Shown here: positions 1 to 8,567 of the stretch, in pieces
Position numbering within the stretch: the first letter of the stretch is position 1
Layout of the letters: each line of letters opens with the position of its first letter
From: Sphingobacterium sp. UT-1RO-CII-1
GTDB taxonomy: Bacteria; Bacteroidota; Bacteroidia; Sphingobacteriales; Sphingobacteriaceae
NCBI RefSeq assembly: GCF_026711005.1
Contig: NZ_JAPPVJ010000008.1
Location: 1-64,000 of the forward strand
Reading direction: 5' to 3'
Length of the DNA stretch: 64,000 nt
Translations under genes and position numbers: made by a program
The notes under the pieces: model-generated
Told to the model about the DNA's origin: nothing
Database searches by the model: none
What the model saw: the letters and a program-made list of their open reading frames with translations, nothing else

Positions 1-97
1 AGGTGAGCTTCCAATTTTCGGTATATTCCTTTTCACCTATGACGACCTTCTTTGTCCATCCTGTTGGTGTTATTTCTATGATTACTTTGTTATCCAT
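1..97 (-). CDS. Small hypothetical protein, 3' end outside the window
   Basis: An ATG at 97 opens a reading frame that runs off the left edge with no stop (starts MDNKVIIEITPTGWTKKV). It lies 29 bp downstream of the next gene and in the same direction, so it is probably the last visible member of the same small-gene run. The short polar sequence resembles small proteins of phages or conjugative elements, but no family is recognised. Confidence 0.6.
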   Translation of the reverse strand, partial: MDNKVIIEITPTGWTKKVVIGEKEYTENWKLT

Positions 98-126
98 AGT
101 TTCTTTCTCTTTTAGTAAATAGGGGG

Positions 127-621
127 TTAATTCAATATTCTGCTAGTCTCTTGGTTAATAACCCAATGATTATTGTGCATTCGGTAGTCCGTTGCCTCGT
201 ATGTAATAACCTTGAATCCTAAAGGGCTAAGAACTTTCATGTCTTCATCGCTAAACCATTTTTTAAGACTTTCCAAGCTGTCCGCTACAGATAAGTACCC
301 GACAATACCTTTGTCGTATGGCATTTCTACATTGTGGCATTGAAGCATACTAAAAGCTTTTGTGTTCATTGATCCATGAAATTCTCCATTTGGATGATAC
401 CACATGCCACCGCCATCGCTAGTACCTACTCTGTAAAACTTTTTGGAAGCATGCCTTTTTGCTCTAAAGCTGAATATTAAAAAAGGGTAATTAGCCATGT
501 ATTCAACACCGTACTTATCAACGTATAATTCTACACTTTGACCAGAAACAGTATCTGTAAAAAGAGAGCATACTCGTTTCATGCTAAGTCTGGACTTTAT
601 ATTTCTAATTAGCCTTCTCAT
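127..621 (-). CDS. Hypothetical protein, 164 aa
   Basis: The frame is complete, from an ATG at 621. There is no signal peptide and no membrane segment. A basic N-terminus (residues 1-16) is followed by a mixed alpha/beta sequence rich in aromatic residues. The family is not recognised. Its first 17 bases overlap the upstream gene, as expected for translational coupling in a compact phage- or plasmid-like operon. Confidence 0.6.
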   Translation of the reverse strand: MRRLIRNIKSRLSMKRVCSLFTDTVSGQSVELYVDKYGVEYMANYPFLIFSFRAKRHASKKFYRVGTSDGGGMWYHPNGEFHGSMNTKAFSMLQCHNVEMPYDKGIVGYLSVADSLESLKKWFSDEDMKVLSPLGFKVITYEATDYRMHNNHWVINQETSRILN

Positions 622-889
622 TGTCTGCCTCCGTTAGATTTAACACTTTTTTGAATTGATTAAACTTTGATAGTTCATAGTTGACATCTTCGGGGTAATA
701 GGTAGCTTCTTTGTTCCATTCTTGGTAGCATTTTTCACAATACCATCTATTAAGAACACAAACAACATAGCCATTGAACGCAGCCTTACTACAACTATCA
801 CATATACCCATACCACAAAACTTAGTTGTCTCACTCATTGAGCAGGAAATGACTTTAAATCCTTTCTCGTTTTTAATAATTTTAGCCAT
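605..889 (-). CDS. Small zinc-ribbon-like hypothetical protein, 94 aa
   Basis: Residues 25-57 carry paired cysteines (CGMGICDSC, then WYCEKC), a spacing that suggests a zinc-binding ribbon or treble-clef fold. The flanks are charged and soluble, so a nucleic-acid or protein-binding accessory role is plausible, but the family is not known to me. The gene overlaps both neighbours by a few bases, which supports a single transcript. Confidence 0.6.
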   Translation of the reverse strand: MAKIIKNEKGFKVISCSMSETTKFCGMGICDSCSKAAFNGYVVCVLNRWYCEKCYQEWNKEATYYPEDVNYELSKFNQFKKVLNLTEADNEKAN

Positions 890-1076
890 TGCTTGCTTTC
901 TTTTTTTCGTAAAACGTTATTGTTAGTTCGGCAATTGATGTGTAGAGGAGTCCATTTAATTCTGTTTGTCCAGTTCTTAAAATTTCATTCACCTTGTCTT
1001 TATACATCAAGCTCTCTCTATTTCTTAATCTTTTATTGCAGAGTATGCGTTTGTAAGAGTAGGGGATGAGGTTCAT
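882..1076 (-). CDS. Small hypothetical protein, 64 aa
   Basis: A short basic protein with no recognisable domain. It is supported mainly by context: the start overlaps the stop of the upstream gene (ATGA-type, 1073-1076) and the end overlaps the start of the downstream gene by 8 bp. A second in-frame methionine near residue 24 could be the true start. Confidence 0.45.
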   Translation of the reverse strand: MNLIPYSYKRILCNKRLRNRESLMYKDKVNEILRTGQTELNGLLYTSIAELTITFYEKKKASNG

Positions 1077-1351
1077 ATTTTATCCTTGTTTAAGATCTCT
1101 TTAGCAAGAGATACAGTTTTGTTCATTTGAGATGTTTCAGGAGATGTAAACTCTTGTATAATTTCTCCAATAAATCTTGGTTCTGGGGTGATAAACTCGT
1201 TTATTGGTTTATTAGGATCTTTGAACATACCTGATGCATTTTTATTCTCTTGAACAATCATTTTCATCCAGTTGCTATATCCATTCGGGTCTTTAGGGTT
1301 CCAGTCTAAAGGGATTACGCTTTTTTGAATTTTAAGACTTTTGTTTCTCAT
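1073..1351 (-). CDS. Hypothetical protein, 92 aa, first gene of the small-gene run
   Basis: Soluble and rich in Asn, Pro and Lys, with no recognised domain. It is the promoter-proximal member of the minus-strand run that continues past the left edge. The upstream 500 bases carry two inverted repeats (1373-1419 and 1489-1520) that may control this transcript. The linked run of short unknown proteins suggests the edge of a mobile element or prophage remnant; no integrase is visible. Confidence 0.55.
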   Translation of the reverse strand: MRNKSLKIQKSVIPLDWNPKDPNGYSNWMKMIVQENKNASGMFKDPNKPINEFITPEPRFIGEIIQEFTSPETSQMNKTVSLAKEILNKDKI

Positions 1352-1372
1352 GATTATTGGTTCTAATAAGAA

Positions 1373-1419
1373 AGCCTGATCGGGTTTAGAGAAGTGCAGT
1401 CTCCGCCCCCAATCAGGCT
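1373..1419. repeat. Inverted repeat in the leader of the small-gene run
   Basis: AGCCTGAT at 1373-1380 pairs with ATCAGGCT at 1412-1419. The stem can extend inward through GGG/CCC with one wobble pair. On the minus strand it sits just before the first gene and is followed by a modest T-rich stretch, so it could be an attenuator or leader hairpin. Confidence 0.5.
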
Positions 1420-1488
1420 AAAAATATCTTATGTTTAAAATTCAGTTTCTGCACTCCTGAATTGTTGATGTTTCAAAGGTGTGAAGAA

Positions 1489-1520
1489 TTTAAAACATAA
1501 CCAAATGGTTATGTTTTAAA
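1489..1520. promoter_or_regulatory. Perfect 14-bp inverted repeat, possible operator
   Basis: TTTAAAACATAACC (1489-1502) is followed by an AAAT spacer and its exact reverse complement (1507-1520). The low-GC, perfectly symmetric form about 140 bp upstream of the minus-strand run suits a repressor operator better than a terminator, because no T-run follows on either strand. No regulator gene is adjacent in the window. Confidence 0.45.
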
Positions 1521-1846
1521 TTTATGTAAGTACATGTGTTACAGTTAGATTAATTTACAAATAATTTATTAGGTGTAATTTTTATTGTTTCAACTAATTG
1601 GTTTATAGTTGTAAAAGTGGTTTTAGTGATAGGTTGGATACATTTATCATAGCCGCAAATATAGGGTTTATTCTTGGAAATGAAATGTTGATTTTCCTCA
1701 AAATAAAACTGACTAAAAACCTGAAGTCTTCTTTCTGCTTCAGAGAAACTAAAGCTTAGTGAAGCCGCATTTAAAATGATAATAAAACGATGTTTTTCAC
1801 GTTAATTTGTCATATCTTAGAGACAGAAATTAAAAGTAATATCATT

Positions 1847-2731
1847 ATGATTAAAAGAAGAATAGTACCTATAGCTATTTTGTTAGCGACTGTGTTCTTT
1901 TCGGCTTGTGGTGTTAGCAAAAAAGTTCACCTTGCTTTGGAGCAACAACATCGAGATTTAGGAGAGCTTTACCAGCAAGGCCAGATGGACCTCGCTGAAA
2001 GCCGGGCTAAAGTTAAAAGTCTGGAAGATCAATTAGATTACGAGCGCAAGAATAATGCTTCGTTAAAAGAAGCTTTGGCACGTTTGCAAGGCTCTTTAGA
2101 TAAGAGTATAACGCAGAACACGCAAGGTAACGTGAATATTTCTAAATTGGTTGATGAAATCAATGCCTCCAACAAATATATACAGCATTTAGTGAACACT
2201 AAAAATAAGAGTGACTCTTTAAATATGGTGTTAACTAACAATCTTACACGTTCATTGAGCCGTGAGGAAATGCGCGATGTTGATGTTAAAGTATTAAAGG
2301 GGGTAGTATACATATCCTTATCTGATAATATGCTATACAGATCAGGTGGATACGAAGTATCTGAACAAGCGGGAGAGACATTAAGTAAAATTGCTAAGAT
2401 CATACAAGATTATAGAGATTATGATGTATTGATCGAAGGTAATACAGACACTGACCCTATTTCGAAAACAAATATTCGTAATAATTGGGACTTGAGTACA
2501 TTAAGAGCGTCTTCTGTCGTGCAAGTATTGCAAAATCAGTATGGCGTGGATCCTAAGCGTTTGACAGCAGGAGGTCGTGGGCAGTATAACCCGGTTGCTG
2601 ATAACAGTACACCTGACGGTAAAGCTAGGAATAGAAGAACTCAGATTATTATTACGCCTAAACTTGATCAGTTTATGGAACTGATTGATAAAGCTCCTGA
2701 AACAACAGAAGCTAGCGAATCTGATTTTTAG
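1847..2731 (+). CDS. OmpA-family outer membrane lipoprotein
   Basis: From the ATG at 1847 the 294-residue protein has a lipoprotein signal (FFSACG, lipid-anchored Cys about residue 21). A helical, probably coiled-coil segment (about 30-135) precedes a C-terminal OmpA peptidoglycan-binding domain (about 150-275) with the pattern EGNTDTDP, LSTLRA and NRRTQIII. It probably ties the outer membrane to peptidoglycan. The frame is open upstream to 1790, but the later ATG is chosen because it directly precedes the signal peptide. Transcription ends at the perfect palindrome at 2753-2800. Confidence 0.85.
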   Translation: MIKRRIVPIAILLATVFFSACGVSKKVHLALEQQHRDLGELYQQGQMDLAESRAKVKSLEDQLDYERKNNASLKEALARLQGSLDKSITQNTQGNVNISKLVDEINASNKYIQHLVNTKNKSDSLNMVLTNNLTRSLSREEMRDVDVKVLKGVVYISLSDNMLYRSGGYEVSEQAGETLSKIAKIIQDYRDYDVLIEGNTDTDPISKTNIRNNWDLSTLRASSVVQVLQNQYGVDPKRLTAGGRGQYNPVADNSTPDGKARNRRTQIIITPKLDQFMELIDKAPETTEASESDF

Positions 2732-2752
2732 CTTTTATTTCCATGCATTAGG

Positions 2753-2800
2753 TTGTATAAAAAAGGCGTTTGTATATATACAAACGCCTTTTTTATACAA
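2753..2800. terminator. Perfect 48-bp palindrome, bidirectional terminator
   Basis: The 24-base arm starting TTGTATAAAAAAGGCGTTTG is followed directly by its exact reverse complement. The GC core GGCG/CGCC is flanked by A6 and T6 runs, so either strand forms a hairpin followed by U residues. It lies between the convergent OmpA-like gene and the small membrane protein gene. Confidence 0.9.
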
Positions 2801-2830
2801 TACCAATTTTATGTAATACCAAAACAACAC

Positions 2831-3052
2831 CTAAGGCAATTCGGGCGGTATGCTATTGTTGTTTTGTTTTTTAAGAGCTGCTGCAATTTCTCTCAGTGCT
2901 TCATTCTGCTCTCGTATAGCAGCAGTCTGATCCTGTTTGTAAGTTAAATATCTGTTTAATAATACAGATAAAACCCTGTAGAGAGCGTATAAAATGATAG
3001 CGACAAATCCGCCCCATACTATATACATGAAAATAATTCCAATACCGAACAT
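2831..3052 (-). CDS. Small membrane protein, 73 aa
   Basis: One hydrophobic segment (about residues 3-30) is followed by a charged, heptad-like helix (about 38-65, AAIREQNEALREIAAALKKQ), giving a single-pass anchor with a cytoplasmic coiled coil. The architecture is common among small Bacteroidota proteins of unknown function. It ends just before the shared terminator and has its own 78-bp upstream gap. Confidence 0.6.
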   Translation of the reverse strand: MFGIGIIFMYIVWGGFVAIILYALYRVLSVLLNRYLTYKQDQTAAIREQNEALREIAAALKKQNNNSIPPELP

Positions 3053-3130
3053 AATTAATTGTTTTATTTCTTCAATATTACTTGTTATTTTTTAAAAAAC
3101 GTATTTTTTTCTTACGCTAATAATTTTGCC

Positions 3131-3928
3131 TTATTTACTCCACTCTTCGAGTTTTTGAATGAGAATAGGATAACCGGGGTGTAACATATTATGACCGTAG
3201 CCCTCAAATTCATAAAGTTGTACCTCTTTATGTCCAGTAAGTTTCAACATACGATCTAGGTATGCATTTTCTTCATAGCGCCCCATCATCTCTAAATCTC
3301 TATCGCCTGTAAGCAATAGTATTCTGGGAGCATCTTTTCTTACCCAGTATAAAGGAGCAAGTCGATCTACTATAGGTTGTAACTCTTCGATACCGTTTTC
3401 TTTTCGCGCCGTAAAATGCGTGATAGCTTGTGCACTGAATGAGCCTATGCCTAAAATATCATTCGCGTCTATCTCTCGTTGTTGCAGATAGCTTTTGTCC
3501 AGTGCCAGCATCAACGCGAGGTATGCACCGGCAGAATGACCAGCAATAACTATTTTGTTTTTATCGCCGCCCACTTTTTCAACTTCTTTAAAGGCCCATT
3601 GTACTACATCAGCTGCATCGTTAATTATATCTTCGACCTTAACATGAGGGGCTAGTCTATACCCGGCACCAATTACTGCTATTTTTTTGTTCATTAATTC
3701 CGTCGGGATTGTCTTTTCTCCTTGAGTTAAGCCTCCTCCATGAAACCAGATAACTGTTGTGAAGCCCTTACTTTCGTTAGGAAAATAGAAATCAAGTTTA
3801 CCTTTTTCAAGGCTATAGGAGTCTTTACCCAAAGTATAAGTGATGTCTTTTCGCAGTTCATAAGTAAGTTCTTGAGCGAAGGAGAATGATGAAATAAAAA
3901 GGAGCAGTAGGGATATTTTGATATTCAT
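3131..3928 (-). CDS. Secreted alpha/beta-hydrolase (esterase)
   Basis: The protein is 265 residues with an N-terminal signal peptide (cleavage near SFA-QE, about residue 18). HGGG near residue 64 is the oxyanion-hole signature of the HSL/BD-FAE-like esterases. GHSAG near residue 129 is the nucleophile elbow, with a later Asp (TGDRD) and His (GYGHN) completing a Ser-Asp-His triad. It probably cleaves ester bonds of carbohydrate or small acyl substrates in the periplasm; the exact substrate cannot be read. No operon partner is evident. Confidence 0.8.
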   Translation of the reverse strand: MNIKISLLLLFISSFSFAQELTYELRKDITYTLGKDSYSLEKGKLDFYFPNESKGFTTVIWFHGGGLTQGEKTIPTELMNKKIAVIGAGYRLAPHVKVEDIINDAADVVQWAFKEVEKVGGDKNKIVIAGHSAGAYLALMLALDKSYLQQREIDANDILGIGSFSAQAITHFTARKENGIEELQPIVDRLAPLYWVRKDAPRILLLTGDRDLEMMGRYEENAYLDRMLKLTGHKEVQLYEFEGYGHNMLHPGYPILIQKLEEWSK

Positions 3929-4234
3929 TAATGTACGAAGTTTTTGTATACCGATCAGTTAACAGGATAAAGTTAACATTTTTAAGTATATACCTTTTTC
4001 TTATTTTATTGATTTTGTTCTCTTATGTTGTTTACATCCCAAATTTGTTTGCTAAGCGTCGGTATGTTTTATTACTATTATTTATAAGTTATTAGATTGG
4101 TTGTATCCCGTAATAGCTATGCATTATTTCTTCGCCACAAAAACACTTCACTCAAAACCATTACAAGTTTTTATGCACAGAATCGGTTTTAAATTGTTGG
4201 TTGTAAGTGTGGTGGTCGATGAGGTGCAAGTTCT
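3929..4234. other. Gene-free intergenic region
   Basis: About 300 AT-rich bases lie between two minus-strand genes. No reading frame, strong hairpin or repeat was recognised; it presumably carries the promoter of the esterase gene. Confidence 0.5.
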
Positions 4235-5236
4235 TTAAAAAATGCTAAGTTCATATTTTTTCGCCAGTTCGAGAATCATTCTGTAGCCCGATAGGGAGTT
4301 GCCGTGCGTGTCTAGTGCTGGGCTAAAGACCCCAATCCCAATCTCGTGAGGTACACTGGCAGTTATACCGCCGCCTACACCTGATTTACTGGGAAGCCCC
4401 ACTGTCCGGGCATATTCGCCGCTGAATTCATACATACCTGCCGTCAACATCTGCGATAGGATAAGCTTAGACAGTTCTCTGTTTTTATAGGTTTTGTCTC
4501 CATCATAGCGTGTGCATTCATGGGCAAAGAAATAGCCTATTTTTGCTAAGTCTTCCGCTGTGAGTTCAATCGCACATTGTCGGAAATAATCATCTAGCTG
4601 ATCTTCTTCACCTGTTATAAGGCCCGTGTTTTTCATCAAATGAAACATGCCTCTGTTGCGGTGCCCTGTTTCCTTTTCTGAATTATATACAGCTATGTTA
4701 TAATTTATGGTCGGATTTTTAGTTATATAGCGCACCATATCCAAGATTTTTTCGGACGCTTCTCCTTTTACGCCTGAAATCATTGTTGTTGTTAGGATAG
4801 CACCTGCATTCATCATCGGATTAAGTGGTTTGCCCATTGTCTCTAGATTGGCGAAATGATTAAAAGGCTTGTCTGTACCAAAATAACCCATTTTGCTAAA
4901 TACCGTTTCCTCTCCATTCTCCTGTACGGCTATCATTAGGGAAATGATTTTTGATATACTTTGCATCGTGAATTTTTTTTCTTTATCTCCAACACTGATG
5001 ATCTTTCCGTTTTTATCAACGATGGAAAGAGCTACAGCTTCTGCTTCCATTTTGCTCAGTTCAGGAATGTAATCTGCTACTTTTCCATCTTTATAGTACT
5101 GTTTATTTGCCTCCATTATTTTCGATAAAGCTGTGGCTGTTATCGTGCTGTTGCTCTTCTCTTGTCCATATATTGCGGTAGTCGTGCTGATGATCAAGAA
5201 AAGAAGTATTGTTTTTATCTTATGTGCGGTCTGCAT
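4235..5236 (-). CDS. glsA: Periplasmic glutaminase A
   Basis: A 333-residue protein of the serine-dependent, beta-lactamase-fold glutaminase family, which converts glutamine to glutamate and ammonia. The conserved opening (YIPELSKM, about residue 50), the S-x-x-K catalytic motif in FTMQSISK (about 90-97), PMMNAGA and the glycine-rich SGVGGGI near the C-terminus are all present. Unlike cytoplasmic GlsA, it starts with a signal peptide (about residues 1-24, ending IYG-QE), so a periplasmic location is inferred. It is divergent from the carbonic anhydrase gene. Confidence 0.9.
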   Translation of the reverse strand: MQTAHKIKTILLFLIISTTTAIYGQEKSNSTITATALSKIMEANKQYYKDGKVADYIPELSKMEAEAVALSIVDKNGKIISVGDKEKKFTMQSISKIISLMIAVQENGEETVFSKMGYFGTDKPFNHFANLETMGKPLNPMMNAGAILTTTMISGVKGEASEKILDMVRYITKNPTINYNIAVYNSEKETGHRNRGMFHLMKNTGLITGEEDQLDDYFRQCAIELTAEDLAKIGYFFAHECTRYDGDKTYKNRELSKLILSQMLTAGMYEFSGEYARTVGLPSKSGVGGGITASVPHEIGIGVFSPALDTHGNSLSGYRMILELAKKYELSIF

Positions 5237-5552
5237 ATTTGTAATAGCGTATGTTTTTATCTTTTATCTGAAATATCCTTGTTAGTATAATGTGCAATTT
5301 TATTTTTGTCGTTATATATATTACTTCAAACTTGTTCAATATAGACATTTCATAATATAACGGGATATAAATAGTAAAAATGCAATTATAATGAATTTTA
5401 GTTCCATTTAGATCTATGATCCGATTTTGAGTTTATTAATTTTTGTGTTTTGTAATTTTTATATAGCATTATGATCTGTTTTAGATAGTGGCATTTTTTT
5501 TGAAACGTGGGCAATAAAATGAACATAATAGTATAACCCAAAATCAATCCCT
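5237..5552. other. Gene-free divergent promoter region
   Basis: Very AT-rich. It must hold the promoters of the divergent glutaminase and carbonic anhydrase genes. No inverted repeat or RNA element was recognised. Confidence 0.5.
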
Positions 5553-6191
5553 ATGAAAATTGATAGTATTTTCGAGAACAATAAAGCATGGATTAAGCAG
5601 AAACTGGCCATTGATCAAAATTACTTTGTAAATTTAGCGGCTGGACAAGAACCCGAAGTTCTTTACATTGGGTGTTCTGATAGCCGTGTTACGGCGGAAG
5701 AGCTTATGGGACTTTCTACAGGGGAGGTATTTGTGCACAGAAATATTGCGAATGTTGTTCCTAATACCGATCTCAATTCTAAATCTGTTATAGAGTATGC
5801 GGTAAGCCACCTTAAAGTAAAACATATTGTAGTATGTGGACATTACAACTGTGGGGGTATACAAGCTGCTATGGAACATGAATATTTGGGTATTCTTAAT
5901 CCTTGGCTAAATAATATTAGAGATGTTTACCGATTGCATCGAGATCGATTGGAAGCTATTGAGGATCTGGGCAAACGTTGTGACAAGTTGGTTGAGTTAA
6001 ACGTTGCCGAGCAGTGTTTGAATGTAGCGAAGATACCCGAAGTACAACAAGCGATACTTAATCATCAATTGGCGTTACATGGTTGGGTATTTGATGTAAG
6101 AACAGGAGAATTAATCGATCTGACACAAGATTTTTTAAAAGTTGTTAAAGAAAACCAATTAAAAACAATTAAGATTTATCATGTCAAGTAG
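5553..6191 (+). CDS. can: Beta-class carbonic anhydrase
   Basis: The 212-residue length is normal for the family. The zinc-binding CSDSR (Cys-x-Asp-x-Arg, about residues 41-45) and HYNCGG (His-x-x-Cys, about 97-102) are intact, so the enzyme should interconvert CO2 and bicarbonate in the cytoplasm to feed carboxylation and pH balance. It is a single-gene unit with a hairpin terminator downstream at 6318-6358. Confidence 0.93.
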   Translation: MKIDSIFENNKAWIKQKLAIDQNYFVNLAAGQEPEVLYIGCSDSRVTAEELMGLSTGEVFVHRNIANVVPNTDLNSKSVIEYAVSHLKVKHIVVCGHYNCGGIQAAMEHEYLGILNPWLNNIRDVYRLHRDRLEAIEDLGKRCDKLVELNVAEQCLNVAKIPEVQQAILNHQLALHGWVFDVRTGELIDLTQDFLKVVKENQLKTIKIYHVK

Positions 6192-6317
6192 TTTGAATAG
6201 GGTACAGGCTTTCTAGGCAAGTTATATTTACTATCGTAGATGATTTACTGTTTTGGGGCTGAACTTTTTAGCTTCTTTGACGGCATGTATTAACTTTTGT
6301 AAAAGTATTTACCGTGT

Positions 6318-6358
6318 AATACCGTGACCTGGGATAAAAGGAAACGGTATTTTATTTT
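6318..6358 (+). terminator. Rho-independent terminator after carbonic anhydrase
   Basis: AATACCGT at 6318-6325 pairs with ACGGTATT at 6344-6351 and is followed by a T-rich tract. It is placed between the carbonic anhydrase gene and the TetR operator region. Confidence 0.65.
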
Positions 6359-6379
6359 TTTAATAATCTTAGAATTTTT

Positions 6380-6411
6380 AATAAAAATATACCGATAGGT
6401 ATATTTTTATT
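6380..6411. promoter_or_regulatory. Operator-like palindrome upstream of the tetR-type gene
   Basis: AATAAAAATATACC, spacer GATA, and the exact reverse complement form a 32-bp site centred 50 bp upstream of the TetR start. The core ATACC-GATA-GGTAT has the size and symmetry of TetR-family operators, which suggests autoregulation, probably with control of the downstream fabF. Confidence 0.65.
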
Positions 6412-6445
6412 ACTACCTTAGCTTTGGTATTTGTTCATAATAGTA

Positions 6446-7039
6446 ATGGGTAAAGCTGAAAAGACGCGTCAATATATAATAGAAAAAACCGCTCCTTTAT
6501 TTAATACTAAGGGTTATGCGGTGACGACAGTTTCCGATATTATCGAAGTAACTGGACTTACAAAAGGCAGTATTTATGGTAACTTCAGAGACAAAGATGA
6601 AGTTGTTGTCGAAGCTTATAAGTACAATGTATCTAGGTTACGTGTTGCTATGCATGCTGCTATTGTAAATGAAAGCAGTTCTTTTTTGCAATTGTTAGCC
6701 ATGGTTGAATTTTATAGAAACGCTTTTGATAAAATTATGCAAGAGGGCGGTTGTCCAATGCTTAATGCTGCGACCGAATCTGATGATCATTTGTTGTTTC
6801 TTAAAGACGCCGTACAAGCTAGTTTTATAGGTTGGCATCAAAAGGTGGAAATAATTATCCAATCCGGTATTCATGATGGTAGTTTTAAAACTGATATTGA
6901 ACCAGCTGCGTATGCTAGTACTTTTATGATGCTTATTGAGGGAGGAATTTTATTATCAAGAACATTGGGCAGTAATACTCATTTATCCATAGCTTTGGAT
7001 CGGATTATTAGAATAATAGAAGAAGAAATTAAAAACTGA
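6446..7039 (+). CDS. TetR/AcrR-family transcriptional regulator
   Basis: From the ATG at 6446 the protein has 197 residues; the frame is open 15 bases further upstream only through a TTG. Residues about 3-50 form the TetR DNA-binding domain (TRQYIIEKTAPLF, then TGLTKGSIYGNF as the recognition helix). The C-terminal helical part is the ligand-binding domain and contains GGCPMLN, seen in the YxaF-like subgroup. It is followed after 61 bp by fabF in the same direction, and a perfect palindrome lies just upstream, so it probably represses its own unit. Confidence 0.88.
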   Translation: MGKAEKTRQYIIEKTAPLFNTKGYAVTTVSDIIEVTGLTKGSIYGNFRDKDEVVVEAYKYNVSRLRVAMHAAIVNESSSFLQLLAMVEFYRNAFDKIMQEGGCPMLNAATESDDHLLFLKDAVQASFIGWHQKVEIIIQSGIHDGSFKTDIEPAAYASTFMMLIEGGILLSRTLGSNTHLSIALDRIIRIIEEEIKN

Positions 7040-7100
7040 TTTTTCGGTTTACCGTACAGGTCTTTTTCCGAAAAACTTGAAATATTTAAAATTGTAAAGA

Positions 7101-8339
7101 ATGAAAAGAGTAGTAGTAACAGGCTTAGGAACAGTTAATCCGTTAGGTAATACTATAGCAGATTTTTGGAATAATGCTGTGGCCGGTAAAAGTAGCGGCG
7201 CATTAATAACCAAATTTGATGCTAGTCGATTTCGGACAAAGATCGCCTGTGAAGTAAATGGATTTTCCCCAGAGGTTTATCTGGATAGAAATGAAATTAA
7301 GCGTAGCGATCTTTTCACACAATATGCACTTTATGGGGCTGCACAGGCGATAGAAGATTCAGGGTTAGATTTTTCCACGATGGATCCATTTGATACTGGA
7401 GTTATCTGGGGTGTAGGACAAGGGGGGATGGAAACTTTTGAAAAAGAAGTAGAGGGGTATGTTTTAGGAGAATATAATCCGCGTTTTAGCCCGTTTTTTG
7501 TACCTAAGCTTATTGTAAATATGGCTTCGGGCCTTATTTCAATGAAATATGGTTTGCAAGGTATTAATTATACAACTGTTTCTGCTTGTGCCACTGCTAA
7601 TACAGCTATAATGGACGCGTTTAATTACATCCGTTTAGGGAAAGCCAAGGTTATTGTTTCGGGCGGTTCAGAAGCTCCAATTACACCAGCTTCTGTTGGT
7701 GGTTTCTCGGCTATGAAGGCGATGTCTACAAGACATGATGATCCTGGAACAGCTAGTCGCCCTTTTGATCAAGATCGTGATGGTTTCGTTATGGGGGAAG
7801 GGGCAGGCGCGCTCATTTTAGAGGAATACGAACATGCTAAGAAAAGAGGGGCTAAAATATATGCCGAGTTAGTGGGAGCAGCCATGACAGCTGATGCTTA
7901 TCACATGACGTCTCCACATCCAGAAGGAGTTGGAGCATCTAAAGCCATGTTACTTGCTTTAAAAGAAGCGCAATTACCAACTGAGGCGCTAGATTATTTA
8001 AATCTACACGCTACATCCACACCGGTCGGTGATATTGCCGAATTGAAAGCCGTAAATAGTGTGTTTAAGGGATCCAAGAACCTTCATGTAAGTGCTACAA
8101 AGTCTATGACGGGGCACTTGTTAGGGGCTGCCGGTGCGATAGAAGCTATTCTAAGTATTAAAAGTATAAATGAGGGCATACTTCTTCCGACCATTAATAT
8201 TGAAAATCTGGATCCAGAGATTCCCGAGGGGATACAGATTGTCGTTAGCGACCCGATAGAGAAGAAAGTCAGCACGGCTATGAGTAATGCATTTGGTTTT
8301 GGGGGGCATAATGCAACCGTTCTTTTTAAGCAAATCTAG
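7101..8339 (+). CDS. fabF: Beta-ketoacyl-ACP synthase II
   Basis: A full-length 412-residue condensing enzyme. The catalytic Cys lies in VSACATAN (about 163-170), and the two active-site histidines in HATSTPVGD (about 303) and SMTGHLLGAAG (about 340). It extends acyl-ACP with malonyl-ACP in fatty-acid synthesis. Only the neighbouring tetR-type gene accompanies it, not the usual acpP-fabF cluster. It is therefore probably a second, regulated KAS II used for membrane adaptation or a special acyl product rather than the housekeeping copy; that is inference. Confidence 0.92.
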   Translation: MKRVVVTGLGTVNPLGNTIADFWNNAVAGKSSGALITKFDASRFRTKIACEVNGFSPEVYLDRNEIKRSDLFTQYALYGAAQAIEDSGLDFSTMDPFDTGVIWGVGQGGMETFEKEVEGYVLGEYNPRFSPFFVPKLIVNMASGLISMKYGLQGINYTTVSACATANTAIMDAFNYIRLGKAKVIVSGGSEAPITPASVGGFSAMKAMSTRHDDPGTASRPFDQDRDGFVMGEGAGALILEEYEHAKKRGAKIYAELVGAAMTADAYHMTSPHPEGVGASKAMLLALKEAQLPTEALDYLNLHATSTPVGDIAELKAVNSVFKGSKNLHVSATKSMTGHLLGAAGAIEAILSIKSINEGILLPTINIENLDPEIPEGIQIVVSDPIEKKVSTAMSNAFGFGGHNATVLFKQI

Positions 8340-8360
8340 CTTCTAATAATATGTTATATC

Positions 8361-8396
8361 ATACCGTTTTCTTTTCCAGGAAAACGGTATTTTTGT
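8361..8396 (+). terminator. Rho-independent terminator after fabF
   Basis: ATACCGTTTTC at 8361-8371 pairs perfectly with GAAAACGGTAT at 8380-8390 around an 8-base loop and is followed by TTTTTG. Confidence 0.9.
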
Positions 8397-8529
8397 TTTA
8401 TTTGCAAATGAAATATCCATGTAGTACACACTACAAAAATAGGAATGACTGTGAAGCATTATGCACACCAATTACAAGAATCTGTGCATAATATATAATT
8501 TGGATATTCCATATGGTTATTAAAAAAAC

Positions 8530-8549
8530 AAACCGAGCTTGCGAGCTCA
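8530..8549. repeat. AAACCGAGCTYGCGAGCTCA element, copy 1
   Basis: A 20-base element with a near-perfect GAGCTTGCGAGCTC palindrome, 19 bp before the next start codon. Two more copies occur at 50202-50221 and 51330-51349, in each case just upstream of a gene or gene remnant, so it may be a promoter-associated or RNA hairpin element. Confidence 0.55.
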
Positions 8550-8567
8550 GGCAGTAATTATACACAT

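Larger units (their letters stand above)
1352..1846. other. Gene-free divergent intergenic region
   Basis: About 500 bases separate the divergent phage-like run and the ompA-like gene. It holds two inverted repeats (listed separately) and a third short pair, AGTGCAG at 1393-1399 with CTGCACT at 1449-1455. No RNA gene was recognised. Confidence 0.6.

Noticed and set aside
7040..7100. ACCGTACAGGT between tetR and fabF as a second TetR operator
   Set aside because: Spacing and arms differ from the perfect site upstream (5-base spacer, only 3-base matching arms); too weak to call.
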